Assembly (NCBI GenBank): GCA_021155885.1
Contig: JAJNBB010000015.1
Location: forward strand, 1 to 44,651
Length of the DNA: 44,651 bases
Source of the DNA: Fibrobacteria bacterium
Lineage (GTDB): Bacteria; Fibrobacterota; Fibrobacteria; UBA11236
Direction: 5' to 3'
Shown here piece by piece: positions 15,293-22,689 of the stretch. The position numbers were made by a program, and so were the translations under genes. The notes beneath the pieces are model-generated. The model ran no database searches. It worked only from the letters and a program-made list of their open reading frames with translations, and had not been told where the DNA came from. Numbering within the stretch: position 1 is the stretch's first letter; each line of letters opens with the position of its first letter.

Positions 15293-16171
15293 ATGAACGC
15301 CTCCCCGCAGTCCCCCCAGCCGCCGAAGCCCAGCCGCAACGCCCTGCTTCAGGACGTCCGCCACATCGTGGCGGTGGCCTCGGGCAAGGGCGGCGTGGGC
15401 AAGAGCACGGCGACGGCGAACCTGGCGGTGGCGCTCGCCGAGGGCGGGGCGAAGGTGGGCGTGCTCGACGCCGACATCTACGGCCCGTCGATGAGCCTGA
15501 TGTTCGGGGTGATCAAGGCTCCCGAGATCAACGAGAACAAGAAGCTCGTCCCGGTCACCGTGCGCGGCATCAAGGTCGTATCGATGGCGATGTTCGACGA
15601 AGGCGAGAAGCCCGTCGTCTGGCGCGGGCCGATGGTGTCGCAGATGATACAGAATTTTGTCTTCAACGTGGTATGGGGCGAACTCGACTACCTGCTGATC
15701 GACATGCCGCCGGGGACCGGCGACGTGCAGCTCACCCTCACGCAAAGCGCCCCCCTTTCAGGCGCGGTGATCCTGACGACGCCCCAGGAAGTGAGCGCCC
15801 TGGACGCGAAAAAGGGCCTCAAGATGTTCCAGAAGGTGAACGTCCCGGTGCTGGGCATCGTCGAGAACATGAGCTATTTCATTTGTGATGAATGCTCCAA
15901 AAAACATTACATATTTCGCCAGGGCGGCGGCCGCCGCATTTCCGAGTCGCTCGGCGTGCCCTTTCTTGGCGAAATCCCCCTGGAGCCCGAGGTGGCCGAG
16001 GGCGGCGACGCCGGAACCCCCATCGTGGAGCGGCGCCCGGACTCGCCCGCGGCGCGGGCCTACAAGGCCGTGGCCGCGGCGATGGTCGCGGTCCTGAAGA
16101 TCCAGACCGAGGAGCGCGCCGGGTTGCTGGGAGAGTTCAGCCTCAAGTGGCAGGAGATTCCGGAAGCATGA
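15293..16171 (+). CDS. mrp: Mrp/ApbC-type P-loop ATPase, iron-sulfur cluster carrier
   Basis: A 292-residue MinD/Mrp-family ATPase that, in characterised relatives (ApbC, Ind1, Nbp35), binds and transfers [4Fe-4S] clusters to apoproteins in the cytosol. Motifs: deviant Walker A ASGKGGVGKSTATANLA, switch DADIYGPSMSL, DMPPGTGDVQLTL, and a CxxC (FICDECSKKH) that binds the bridging cluster. The last-domain GGGRRISE...PFLGEIPL is typical. The N-terminal MIP18/DUF59 domain found in many Mrp proteins is absent; the protein starts with about 20 proline-rich residues. The ATG at 15293 is selected because sequence upstream is repeat-derived. The stop overlaps the DUF971 start (ATGA), a pairing seen in many bacteria. 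Confidence 0.92.
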   Translation: MNASPQSPQPPKPSRNALLQDVRHIVAVASGKGGVGKSTATANLAVALAEGGAKVGVLDADIYGPSMSLMFGVIKAPEINENKKLVPVTVRGIKVVSMAMFDEGEKPVVWRGPMVSQMIQNFVFNVVWGELDYLLIDMPPGTGDVQLTLTQSAPLSGAVILTTPQEVSALDAKKGLKMFQKVNVPVLGIVENMSYFICDECSKKHYIFRQGGGRRISESLGVPFLGEIPLEPEVAEGGDAGTPIVERRPDSPAARAYKAVAAAMVAVLKIQTEERAGLLGEFSLKWQEIPEA

Positions 16172-16482
16172 TCGCCCCCATCGGATTCCAGAGAAAAGGC
16201 GACGCCGCCCTGATCGTGGTGTGGAGCGACCGCAAACGTTCCGAATACGACGTGCGCGCGTTGCGCCTGAGCTGCCCGTGCGCGGTATGCGTGAACGAAT
16301 GGACGGGCAAGAAAATGCTGCGCGAAGACGACGTCCCCCCGGGCGTGCGCCCCGTGCGGATTTTCTCGGTGGGGCGTTATGCGATGGGGGTGGAATGGAC
16401 CGACGGGCATTCCACGGGAATCTACGGTTACGATTACTTGCGGCGTTTGGATCTTCCCGCGGCCGCGCGTCCTGAAGGTTGA
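16168..16482 (+). CDS. DUF971 domain protein
   Basis: A 104-residue single-domain protein matching DUF971, also called the GBBH-like N-terminal domain: a two-layer zinc-binding-like fold with LRLSCPCAVCVNE and a C-terminal Y-D-Y-L-R-R-L. CPCAVC supplies the conserved cysteines. ATG at 16168 overlaps the mrp stop. The common mrp-DUF971 pairing suggests a role linked to iron-sulfur cluster transfer, but this is association only. No function has been shown for the stand-alone form to my knowledge. The C-terminus (AAARPEG) is unconserved. Confidence 0.88.
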   Translation: MIAPIGFQRKGDAALIVVWSDRKRSEYDVRALRLSCPCAVCVNEWTGKKMLREDDVPPGVRPVRIFSVGRYAMGVEWTDGHSTGIYGYDYLRRLDLPAAARPEG

Positions 16483-16572
16483 ATTTTCCCCAAATTCCCC
16501 ACCTACCGGTGGGCGCCCGCACGGCATTGGGCGGGAGGAACGGCGGAGTGTAGATTTCCGCTGAGGGAGAGG

Positions 16573-16594
16573 GACGCCGCGTTCCGCACGGCGT
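16573..16594 (+). promoter_or_regulatory. Hairpin just upstream of the primary-like sigma start
   Basis: ACGCCG (16574-16579) pairs perfectly with CGGCGT (16589-16594) around a 9-base loop, ending seven bases before the sigma-factor ATG. There is no Shine-Dalgarno between hairpin and ATG; the purine-rich GAGGGAGAGGG lies before the hairpin, about 25-30 bases from the start. Folding would bring that purine tract close to the ATG, so a translational role is possible. Confidence 0.35.
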
Positions 16595-16601
16595 TCGCTT
16601 T

Positions 16602-17435
16602 ATGGTCGATTTAAACGAGCAACTTTATTTCCGCGATCTCTATCGCTACCGCATCCTGACTCCCGAAGAGGAGAAGGACTTGGTGCATCGCATCAAGGCC
16701 GGCGATCCGACCGCGCTCAATCCCCTGATCCTGGGCAACCTGCGCTTCGTCGTCTCGATCGCGCGCCGTTACCAGGGCAAGGGCCTTTCGCTGCTGGAGC
16801 TGATCAACGAGGGCAACCTCGGCTTGTACAAGGCCGCTAAGCGCTACGACCCTTCGCGCGAGGTGAAGTTCATCTCCTACGCCGTGTGGTGGATCCGGCA
16901 GTCGATCCAGAAGGCCCTGTTCGAGCAGGTCGGCGCCGTGCGCATCCCGCCCAACAAGCTGGCGCTGGTCAACCGCTTCAAGCGCGCCCTGCTGCAGAAC
17001 GGCGGCAACTACGAGAAAACCGTGGCGCTTCCGGAGTTCGAAAGCCACGAAAAGGAAATCGCGGAGATCATGGAAAAGATCGCCGACGTTTCGCTCAACG
17101 CGCCCATCGGCGGCGAGGGGGACGGTCGCGACCCGATCACCACCTTGCTCGACGTTCTCGGCAACGACGGCGGCCAGGAGGTCGACACGGAAAAGGCCGA
17201 GCTTTCGCGTTCGCTGGATTCGGTGCTGGGCCAGATGTCCGAGCGCGAGGAAAAGGTGCTGCGGATGTACTACGGCATCAATTATGCGCGCGAGTTCACT
17301 TTGGACGAAATCGGCCGCGAATTGAAGCTGACGCGCGAGCGCGTGCGCCAGATCAAGAACCGGTCCCTGCGGAAGCTGCTGCGGTCCCGGGAGTCGAAGG
17401 AAAAGCTGCTGCCCTTCGTGACCGGCGACGATTAA
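16602..17435 (+). CDS. RNA polymerase sigma-70 factor, primary-like
   Basis: A 277-residue sigma factor resembling the short primary sigmas of Bacteroidota and relatives (region 1.1 absent). Region 1.2: YFRDLYRYRILTPEEEKDLV. Region 2: LGNLRFVVSIARRYQGKGLS, LLELINEGNLGLYKAAKRYD, VKFISYAVWWIRQSIQKAL, with the WWIRQSI of housekeeping sigmas. Region 3: RIPPNKLALVNRFKRAL. Region 4: MSEREEKVLRMYYGI and TLDEIGRELKLTRERVRQIK. Compared with true primary sigmas the linker after region 3 is longer and region 3.2 differs (LNAPIGGEGDGRDPITTLLD), so it may be a group 2 paralogue rather than the main sigma. No adjacent Shine-Dalgarno; a hairpin precedes the start. It is apparently monocistronic. Confidence 0.88.
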   Translation: MVDLNEQLYFRDLYRYRILTPEEEKDLVHRIKAGDPTALNPLILGNLRFVVSIARRYQGKGLSLLELINEGNLGLYKAAKRYDPSREVKFISYAVWWIRQSIQKALFEQVGAVRIPPNKLALVNRFKRALLQNGGNYEKTVALPEFESHEKEIAEIMEKIADVSLNAPIGGEGDGRDPITTLLDVLGNDGGQEVDTEKAELSRSLDSVLGQMSEREEKVLRMYYGINYAREFTLDEIGRELKLTRERVRQIKNRSLRKLLRSRESKEKLLPFVTGDD

Positions 17436-17596
17436 GCGGATTTTCGTCTCCGGCCCCCCTGTTTTTCGCTGAAAGCGATCCCGGGAACTTCCTTCTTTTT
17501 TACACCAATGGCGAAATGGGCCCGGTTTCGTTACCGGTCCGTTTCTCGGCGCCATTTTTCAGGAATACCGCGAATTTTTGAGGAAGTGAGGATAAA

Positions 17597-17612
17597 TTGT
17601 CCTCGAGGACAA
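17597..17612. promoter_or_regulatory. 16-base perfect palindrome, candidate operator
   Basis: TTGTCCTCGAGGACAA is a perfect palindrome about 100 bases upstream of the phosphatase start. Half-sites recur close by: GAGGA at 17580-17593 on the left and GTCCTCAATTT on the right (17616-17626), giving three phased GTCCTC/GAGGAC blocks. This looks like a dimeric regulator site. The rest of the 17436-17710 gap shows no gene; a C-rich stretch and a poly-T patch near 17493-17501 follow the sigma gene without a clear stem. Confidence 0.45.
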
Positions 17613-17710
17613 ATAGTCCTCAATTTAAGATTTCGTCCTGGAACTGCTTGACGCTGGTTCAGGGGCGGGGTCTCCTCGGAAATACAGCCGGCCATCCCGG
17701 GAGAAACGCC

Positions 17711-19255
17711 ATGAATCCGTCCTTGAAACACGCAGGGTTTGCCGCCCTTTTCGCGGCGGGGGTCCTCACCGCGCAAGCGCAAACCTTCACGCGCAGGCCT
17801 TATTTGCAAAAAGGGTCTTACAACAAGACCACGATATGCTGGCGCGTTTCTCCGGCCACCTCCCTGACCGTAAAATACGGAACGGATTCCACGAACCTCT
17901 CCATGACGAGCGCCGCCAGCGCCGCGACGGCGGATGCGTGCGTGGCGCTTGATTCGACGACGCTTCAGCCGGTGACCAAATACTATTACGAGCTCTACAA
18001 CGGCACCACGAAAGTGACGGGCTCCGCCCGGCAGAACTTCCGGACCGCTCCCCTGCACGGCGCGAAGAAGAAATCCACGTTCTGGATCCTGGGAGATCCG
18101 GGAGCTTCCCCGGGCGACGCGCCTGGCGCGCAAGTCAATGTGCGCAACGCGTTCCGCAGGGTGAACGGCGGTCCTCCGGACGGCATTCTCATGAACGGGG
18201 ACGTCGCCTACGAATCGGGAACGGACGCCGAATTCACGAACAATCTGTTTACGCCCTTCCAGGACGACTTCGCCACCGCCTACACCTGGTCTTCCATCGG
18301 CAACCACGAAGTCGTGGCCTCCTCCACCGGCGCCTCCTACCTGGCGGCCTTTAATTTCCCGACGGCCGGAGAAAGCGGCGGGGTTCCCTCGAATACCGAG
18401 CTGTATTACTCCTTCGACTACGGCAACGTTCACTTCATCATTCTGGACTCCCAGCTCAGCGGGCGCACGGCGACGGGCGCCCAGTACCTGTGGCTGCAGC
18501 AGGACCTGCAGGCGACCCGGCAGGACTGGATCGTCGCGGTCTGGCATCACCCGCCCTACTCCAAGAGCGGTCACGATTCGGACACCGAACAGCGGCTGGT
18601 CGACATGCGCACGAATTTTCTGCCGCTGCTGGAACAGTACGGCGTGGACCTGGTGTATTGCGGGCACAGCCACGATTACGAGCGCACCTACCTGATCGAC
18701 AGCGCCTACGGGAACTCGTCCAACAACAACGCCAACCGCCTCAAGGTGGTCAAGGACAGCACGTCGGGGAATCCGGCTACCACGGGACCCTACCGCAAGG
18801 CCTCGATGAAGGGGGCGCATCAAGGCGCGGTGTACGCGGTGGTCGGAAGCAGCGCCAAGCTCGACCCGGGAACCCGGCACCCGATGGTGCACACGCAATT
18901 CCTCAACGTGTTTGGTTCCGCCATCCTGACCATCGAGGATACGGTGGCCACCAGCCGGTTCATCGACAGCTCGGGAGTCGTGCGCGACCAGTTCCAGATC
19001 GTGAAAACCCGCGGAACCGTGGGCGCCCGGGGCCGGCTTGGATTGAAAGGCGACGATCAAAAATTCTCCCAGTCGGGACGCCACCTGACTTTCTCCAAAA
19101 CCAACCGGAACTCTTTCCGCATCTATACGCTGGGAGGGAAGCTGGTTACCGAGAAGGTTCCGCGCGGAAACTGGGACATTCCCAAAAAGACCGTGACCGC
19201 CGGGACGTACTACTACCGGTACGGCAGGCAGTTCGGTAAGCTGTATATTCCGTGA
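17711..19255 (+). CDS. Secreted purple-acid-phosphatase-like metallophosphoesterase
   Basis: A 514-residue exported phosphatase. Signal peptide residues 1-24 (ending LTAQAQ), then a fibronectin-like domain at about 25-112, then the binuclear-metal domain with all five purple acid phosphatase motifs: GDPGA (128-132), GDVAY (163-167), GNHE (197-200), WHHP (278-281) and GHSHDYER (318-325). The last roughly 60 residues (RIYTLGGKLVTEK...AGTYYYRYG...KLYIP) look like a type IX-style C-terminal sorting domain. That predicts surface or extracellular release of phosphate from organic esters. The ATG at 17711 has GGGAG eight bases upstream. Its stop overlaps the GTG of the next gene, so the enzyme is translationally coupled to two exported repeat proteins. 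Confidence 0.9.
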   Translation: MNPSLKHAGFAALFAAGVLTAQAQTFTRRPYLQKGSYNKTTICWRVSPATSLTVKYGTDSTNLSMTSAASAATADACVALDSTTLQPVTKYYYELYNGTTKVTGSARQNFRTAPLHGAKKKSTFWILGDPGASPGDAPGAQVNVRNAFRRVNGGPPDGILMNGDVAYESGTDAEFTNNLFTPFQDDFATAYTWSSIGNHEVVASSTGASYLAAFNFPTAGESGGVPSNTELYYSFDYGNVHFIILDSQLSGRTATGAQYLWLQQDLQATRQDWIVAVWHHPPYSKSGHDSDTEQRLVDMRTNFLPLLEQYGVDLVYCGHSHDYERTYLIDSAYGNSSNNNANRLKVVKDSTSGNPATTGPYRKASMKGAHQGAVYAVVGSSAKLDPGTRHPMVHTQFLNVFGSAILTIEDTVATSRFIDSSGVVRDQFQIVKTRGTVGARGRLGLKGDDQKFSQSGRHLTFSKTNRNSFRIYTLGGKLVTEKVPRGNWDIPKKTVTAGTYYYRYGRQFGKLYIP

Positions 19256-20082
19256 CGGGCCCGCGTTACACGCTGCGCGCGTTTTTTTCCTGCCTGATCC
19301 TGGGGTGGGGAGGGGTTACCCCCTCCTTTTCCGACGCCCCCTATGAAGTCCTGCTGGAGTACTTTAGCCGGGATATCGCGAAGAATCCCGGAGCCTACGG
19401 CAAGAGAGCCGAAAGGGCCGCCCTGCTTCTGGATGAAGGAGGGAACCAGGATAGCTTGCGGGCGGATATCGACACCTTGCTGTCCCATGCCGCATGGCGG
19501 GGCGAGGGTCAATGCCTGGCGGCAAGGCGCCTTTACCAACAAGGCCGGCTGGAAGAAGCCCGGACGTTGATCCAGATAAACATTCAAGGCCGGTACCGCG
19601 TCCTGGAGCAAGCACGGTTGCTGGCGGCCGTCGAACTGCGCGTCCGGGATACTCTGAAGGCCAGGGAGGCCTATCAGGTCGCGTGGAACCATGGCCGGGA
19701 AGAAAGCGATTATGTGGAATGGCTCCTGCTGCATGGAGATAAAAGCCCGCCCCGCGGTCTTTTGGAAACGGGCCTGCAACTGTATCCGCGATCCGCGGCG
19801 GTAACGCGGGCCGTGTTCGAGGCTTATTTCTTTGCCGGAGACCCCACCGGGCTGGAGCAGGCGCGCAAGATTGCCGCGCGGGCGGCCGATACGCTTTGGC
19901 CTTTGGGCGTCGATTGGAAAATCCGGCATGCCCGGACCCTCCTCGCCTTAAAAAAGCCGCACGAGGCGGAGTCCGTGCTGATGGCGGCCCTCGACATACT
20001 GGACGGGGACCTTCGCCTTCGTGGAAAGAACGGCGAGGCCTATCACCGGCAGATATTCAGCTTACTGGAAGAGGCACAATGA
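19252..20082 (+). CDS. Exported helical-repeat (TPR-like) protein, copy 1
   Basis: A 276-residue protein starting at a GTG that overlaps the phosphatase stop (GTGA). Residues 1-28 resemble a signal peptide (YTLRAFFSCLILGWGGVTPS). The mature part is a string of short helical pairs with TPR-like spacing of small and large residues, for example AARRLYQQGRLEEARTLIQ and HARTLLALKKPHEAESVL. It is a clear tandem paralogue of the next gene: both have D-I-x-K-N-P, ADID-[TS]-LL-[SA]-H, LLE-[TS]-GL near the middle and T-LWP-x-x-[VI]-DWK-[IV] near the end. I do not recognise a named family. Coupling to the phosphatase suggests it assists, binds or scaffolds that enzyme; this is inference. Confidence 0.7.
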   Translation: MTGPRYTLRAFFSCLILGWGGVTPSFSDAPYEVLLEYFSRDIAKNPGAYGKRAERAALLLDEGGNQDSLRADIDTLLSHAAWRGEGQCLAARRLYQQGRLEEARTLIQINIQGRYRVLEQARLLAAVELRVRDTLKAREAYQVAWNHGREESDYVEWLLLHGDKSPPRGLLETGLQLYPRSAAVTRAVFEAYFFAGDPTGLEQARKIAARAADTLWPLGVDWKIRHARTLLALKKPHEAESVLMAALDILDGDLRLRGKNGEAYHRQIFSLLEEAQ

Positions 20083-20948
20083 AAGCATTCTTGATCGGCT
20101 TCGCCATTTTCCCCGCCGCGGTATCGGCGGGACCCGTAGCTCCCGATACCGGAACGCACGATCGACCGGAAATTTCCGGCGAAGTCGTGCCCGAAACCTA
20201 TACGCCCGCCCTTCTCGAGAAATACAACGCGGACATCCGGAAAAACCCCTCGAACCGCAAGCGTCGCCAGAGCCGCGCCGCGATTCTCCTGAGCCATGGA
20301 GAATACCGGGAAACCACCGGCGCCGACATCGATAGCCTGCTGGCGCATCCCGTGTGGCGCACCCAGGGGGAACGGCTGAAGGCCATGCATCTTTATTTGC
20401 AGGGGCGCCCGGATGAAGCCGCGGTCCTGATGCGGCAAAATATCCGCAACGACGTGAACATCGTGGAACAATCCCGGTGGCTGGCGCGCATTGAATTGTC
20501 GCGCGGAGACACCAGCGCCGCCCTTGCCGTCTACCGCTATGCATGGAAGCAGCACCCCCGGGAAGAAACCTACCTGGAAATGCTGGAAAAACTCCGCCAG
20601 CATGGAAGAGTTCCCGAAAGGGCGTTGCTGGAAAGCGGTCTGCGCGAATTTCCCGTCCACCCCGCGGTGCTGTCCGCCGTTTTCGATGCCTATCTCGCCT
20701 CCGGACAAAAAGAGGATTTAAGGAAGGCGCTCGAATTGTCGGGCCGCGCTGAAAAAACCCTCTGGCCCCGCAGCATCGACTGGAAGGTAAAGCGGGCGCA
20801 GGCTTTTCTGGCCGTGAAGCAGCCGCGCGACGCCGAGCTTGTGCTGCTCGAGGCCGTCGACTTGATGGACGCGGACGCGCGCCTGGAAGGCGAAAACGCC
20901 GTCCTCCGCACGCAGGTTTTCCAGCTGCTGGAAACTTGCCGCGGTTAA
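20079..20948 (+). CDS. Exported helical-repeat (TPR-like) protein, copy 2
   Basis: A 289-residue paralogue of the preceding protein, with ATG at 20079 overlapping its stop (ATGA). Residues 1-17 are a signal peptide (MKAFLIGFAIFPAAVSA), followed by a linker of about 30 residues and the repeat region starting at LLEKYNADIRKNPSNRK. Conserved blocks shared with copy 1 are ADIDSLLAHPVWR, LLESGLREFPVHPAVLSAVF, AEKTLWPRSIDWKVKRAQ and DAELVLLEAVDLMD. Helical pairs such as KAMHLYLQGRPDEAAVLMRQ are TPR-like. The function is unknown. The three-gene coupling (phosphatase plus two paralogues) is the notable context. The SDR gene starts five bases after its stop. Confidence 0.7.
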   Translation: MKAFLIGFAIFPAAVSAGPVAPDTGTHDRPEISGEVVPETYTPALLEKYNADIRKNPSNRKRRQSRAAILLSHGEYRETTGADIDSLLAHPVWRTQGERLKAMHLYLQGRPDEAAVLMRQNIRNDVNIVEQSRWLARIELSRGDTSAALAVYRYAWKQHPREETYLEMLEKLRQHGRVPERALLESGLREFPVHPAVLSAVFDAYLASGQKEDLRKALELSGRAEKTLWPRSIDWKVKRAQAFLAVKQPRDAELVLLEAVDLMDADARLEGENAVLRTQVFQLLETCRG

Positions 20949-20952
20949 GGGC

Positions 20953-21771
20953 ATGAAAAATGTTTTGATCACCGGCGCCAGTTCCGGCATCGGCCTGGAG
21001 ACGGCGAGGCTGCTGGCTTCCCGTGGCTACGCTGTCGTCGGCGCCTGCCGCGATCCCGCGCGCGCCGGGGCGGCCGCCGCGGCCGCGGGCTTCTCCCTCG
21101 TGGCCATGGACCAGGCCGATCCGCTTTCGGTCGAGCGGGGCTTCGCCGAGGCGAAGGCGCGCCTCGGTTCCATCGACATCCTGATCAACAATGCGGGAAC
21201 GGGAGAGCTGGGGGCGGTGGAAGACACGCCCGACAGCGAGGCGCGCCGCCTGTTCGAGGTCAATTATTTCTCCGCGGCGCGGCTGACCCGCCTGTGCCTC
21301 CCCGAAATGCGGGCGAAGGGCTCGGGAGTGATCGTGCAGCTCGGGTCCATCGTGTTCTCGCTGCAGTTTCCGTTCAAGGCGCAGTACTGCGCCAGCAAGG
21401 CCGCGCTGTCGGGGTTCACGCTCTCGCTGCGCCATGAGGTGCGGCCCTTCGGCATTCGCGTGCATTTGCTCGAGCCCGGCTGGGTGCGCAGCGAGTTCCA
21501 TAACCGGCTGCGGCCGGTCTCGCCCCCGGGATCGCCGTACGCCGCGCGCCTGCGGCCCTTTTTGGACTACGCGCGCGACGGCGACCCGCGCGTTCCCGAC
21601 GGCGCGCACGTGGCCCGGGTGATCCTGGCGACGCTGGAAAACCCCGGGGCTCCGGTGCGCATCGCGGTAGGATCCGACGCGAAAAAATTCTTCCGCGTCA
21701 GGCGGTTTTTGTCCGCGAACATGCTGGACAGGATATTGGGGTGGAAATTGTCGCGCAAAACGGCATTGTGA
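20953..21771 (+). CDS. Short-chain dehydrogenase/reductase
   Basis: A 272-residue classical SDR. It has the cofactor motif TGASSGIG (residues 7-14), NNAGTGELG, and a catalytic Ser (LGSIVFSLQFPF) with YCASK (YxxxK). An R at the end of the second strand (GACRDPARA) favours NADPH. The C-terminal part, including EPGWVRSEFHNRL, resembles the 17-beta-hydroxysteroid-like branch often found acting on lipids or short acyl alcohols, but the substrate cannot be predicted. The ATG at 20953 lies four bases after the previous stop codon, so it may share the phosphatase transcript, although it has no obvious functional link. It is convergent with the superoxide dismutase gene through a repeat-rich spacer. 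Confidence 0.88.
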   Translation: MKNVLITGASSGIGLETARLLASRGYAVVGACRDPARAGAAAAAAGFSLVAMDQADPLSVERGFAEAKARLGSIDILINNAGTGELGAVEDTPDSEARRLFEVNYFSAARLTRLCLPEMRAKGSGVIVQLGSIVFSLQFPFKAQYCASKAALSGFTLSLRHEVRPFGIRVHLLEPGWVRSEFHNRLRPVSPPGSPYAARLRPFLDYARDGDPRVPDGAHVARVILATLENPGAPVRIAVGSDAKKFFRVRRFLSANMLDRILGWKLSRKTAL

Positions 21772-21780
21772 ATGCCGTTT

Positions 21781-21839
21781 TGTAGGGGCAAATAATAGGG
21801 CGAAATTTCAAATCGCCTAGATGGCAATTTGCCCCTACA
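21781..21839. repeat. TAGGGGCAAAT-family inverted repeat
   Basis: TGTAGGGGCAAAT (21781-21793) and its exact complement (21827-21839) enclose a 33-base centre that itself has short complementary arms GGCGA/TCGCC. The ends match the palindrome at 13045-13068. It lies nine bases after the SDR stop. Confidence 0.75.
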
Positions 21840-21869
21840 TGACCGCGCATTGAACATTGCGCGGTCATG
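21838..21869. other. Hairpin between convergent SDR and sod genes
   Basis: CATGACCGCGCA (21838-21849) pairs perfectly with its complement (21858-21869) across an 8-base loop. There is no T tract on either side, so it is a strong stem of uncertain role rather than a standard terminator. It abuts the sod stop codon. Confidence 0.6.
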
Positions 21870-21876
21870 CGCGCCG

Positions 21877-22479
21877 TTAACCCAGTCGCGCGTTCACCGC
21901 GTCCCAGTCGACCACGTTCCACCAGGCGTCCACCCATTCGGGCCGGCGGTTCTGGAACTTCAGGTAATAGGCGTGCTCCCAGAGGTCGATCGTAAGCAGC
22001 GCCTTGCGGTCGCGGCTCACGGGGCAATCCTGGTTGGCGTAGGTTTCGATTTCCAGATCGCCGTCGTCCGCGACGACGAGGTAGGCCCAACCGGAACCGA
22101 ACACGCCGAGGGCGGCCTCCTTGAACTTTTTCTGGAACCCGGCGAAGCTTCCGAACGCGGCGTCGACGGCCTTCGCGACTTTTCCGGCAGGCGCGCCGCC
22201 CTTGCCCGGCGCCATGCAATGCCAGAAGAAATCGTGGTTCCAGACGCCGCCCGCGTTGTTGGCCACCTTCCCGCGAATCGCGGCCGGGACCTGGTCGAGG
22301 CTCTTGAGCAATGGCTCCAGGCTCAGGGACGCCAGCCGCGGATGGTCCGCCAAGGCTTCATTGAGGGTATCCACGTACTTTTGATGGTGCTTGCCGTGGT
22401 GGATTCTCAGGGTGGCCTCGTCATAGTGCGGCTCGAGGGCGTCGTAGGCATAGGGGAGGGGGGAGAGTTGATGGGGCAT
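21877..22479 (-). CDS. Superoxide dismutase, Fe/Mn family
   Basis: A 200-residue cytosolic superoxide dismutase converting superoxide to oxygen and hydrogen peroxide. All four metal ligands are seen: His in LRIHHGKHHQKYV, His in NNAGGVWNHDFFWHCMAP, and Asp and His in DLWEHAYYLKFQ. Metal choice: the active-site glutamine position follows the Mn-type pattern (ANQDCPVS, with Gly in NNAGG), while VWNHDFFW is Fe-like, so Mn or cambialistic use is most likely. The ATG at 22479 has GGAGG five bases upstream. A TATACT box lies at 22558-22563. There is no signal peptide. It is divergent from the PuuD-like gene. Confidence 0.95.
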   Translation of the reverse strand: MPHQLSPLPYAYDALEPHYDEATLRIHHGKHHQKYVDTLNEALADHPRLASLSLEPLLKSLDQVPAAIRGKVANNAGGVWNHDFFWHCMAPGKGGAPAGKVAKAVDAAFGSFAGFQKKFKEAALGVFGSGWAYLVVADDGDLEIETYANQDCPVSRDRKALLTIDLWEHAYYLKFQNRRPEWVDAWWNVVDWDAVNARLG

Positions 22480-22557
22480 GGGATCCTCCGGGGGTGAAGA
22501 GGTCCGGCGGCCCGGACGGGGCCGGGCGAGCGGACTCGGGTAGCGGGGCGCGAAGAC

Positions 22558-22563
22558 AGTATA
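22558..22563 (-). promoter_or_regulatory. Candidate -10 box for the superoxide dismutase gene
   Basis: TATACT on the minus strand, about 78 bases before the ATG at 22479. The -35 position has no TTGACA. The intervening leader is very GC-rich. Confidence 0.35.
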
Positions 22564-22689
22564 CGAGGGTGCGGAGGCGATCGCTAGCGTTTTTGAAGCG
22601 ATTTCGCGGCCCCAAGGCCGGGCCAGTGACCCGAAAATTCTAAGATTTCCGTGTCGCGGCTCCGGCCGTACTTACCAAAGGAGTTACAC

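Noticed and set aside
13127-17435. Horizontal transfer island signs around the sigma factors
   Set aside because: No mobility genes, tRNA end or base-composition shift seen.
21838-21869. Intrinsic terminator between SDR and sod
   Set aside because: Strong stem but no T tract on either strand; kept as a hairpin only.
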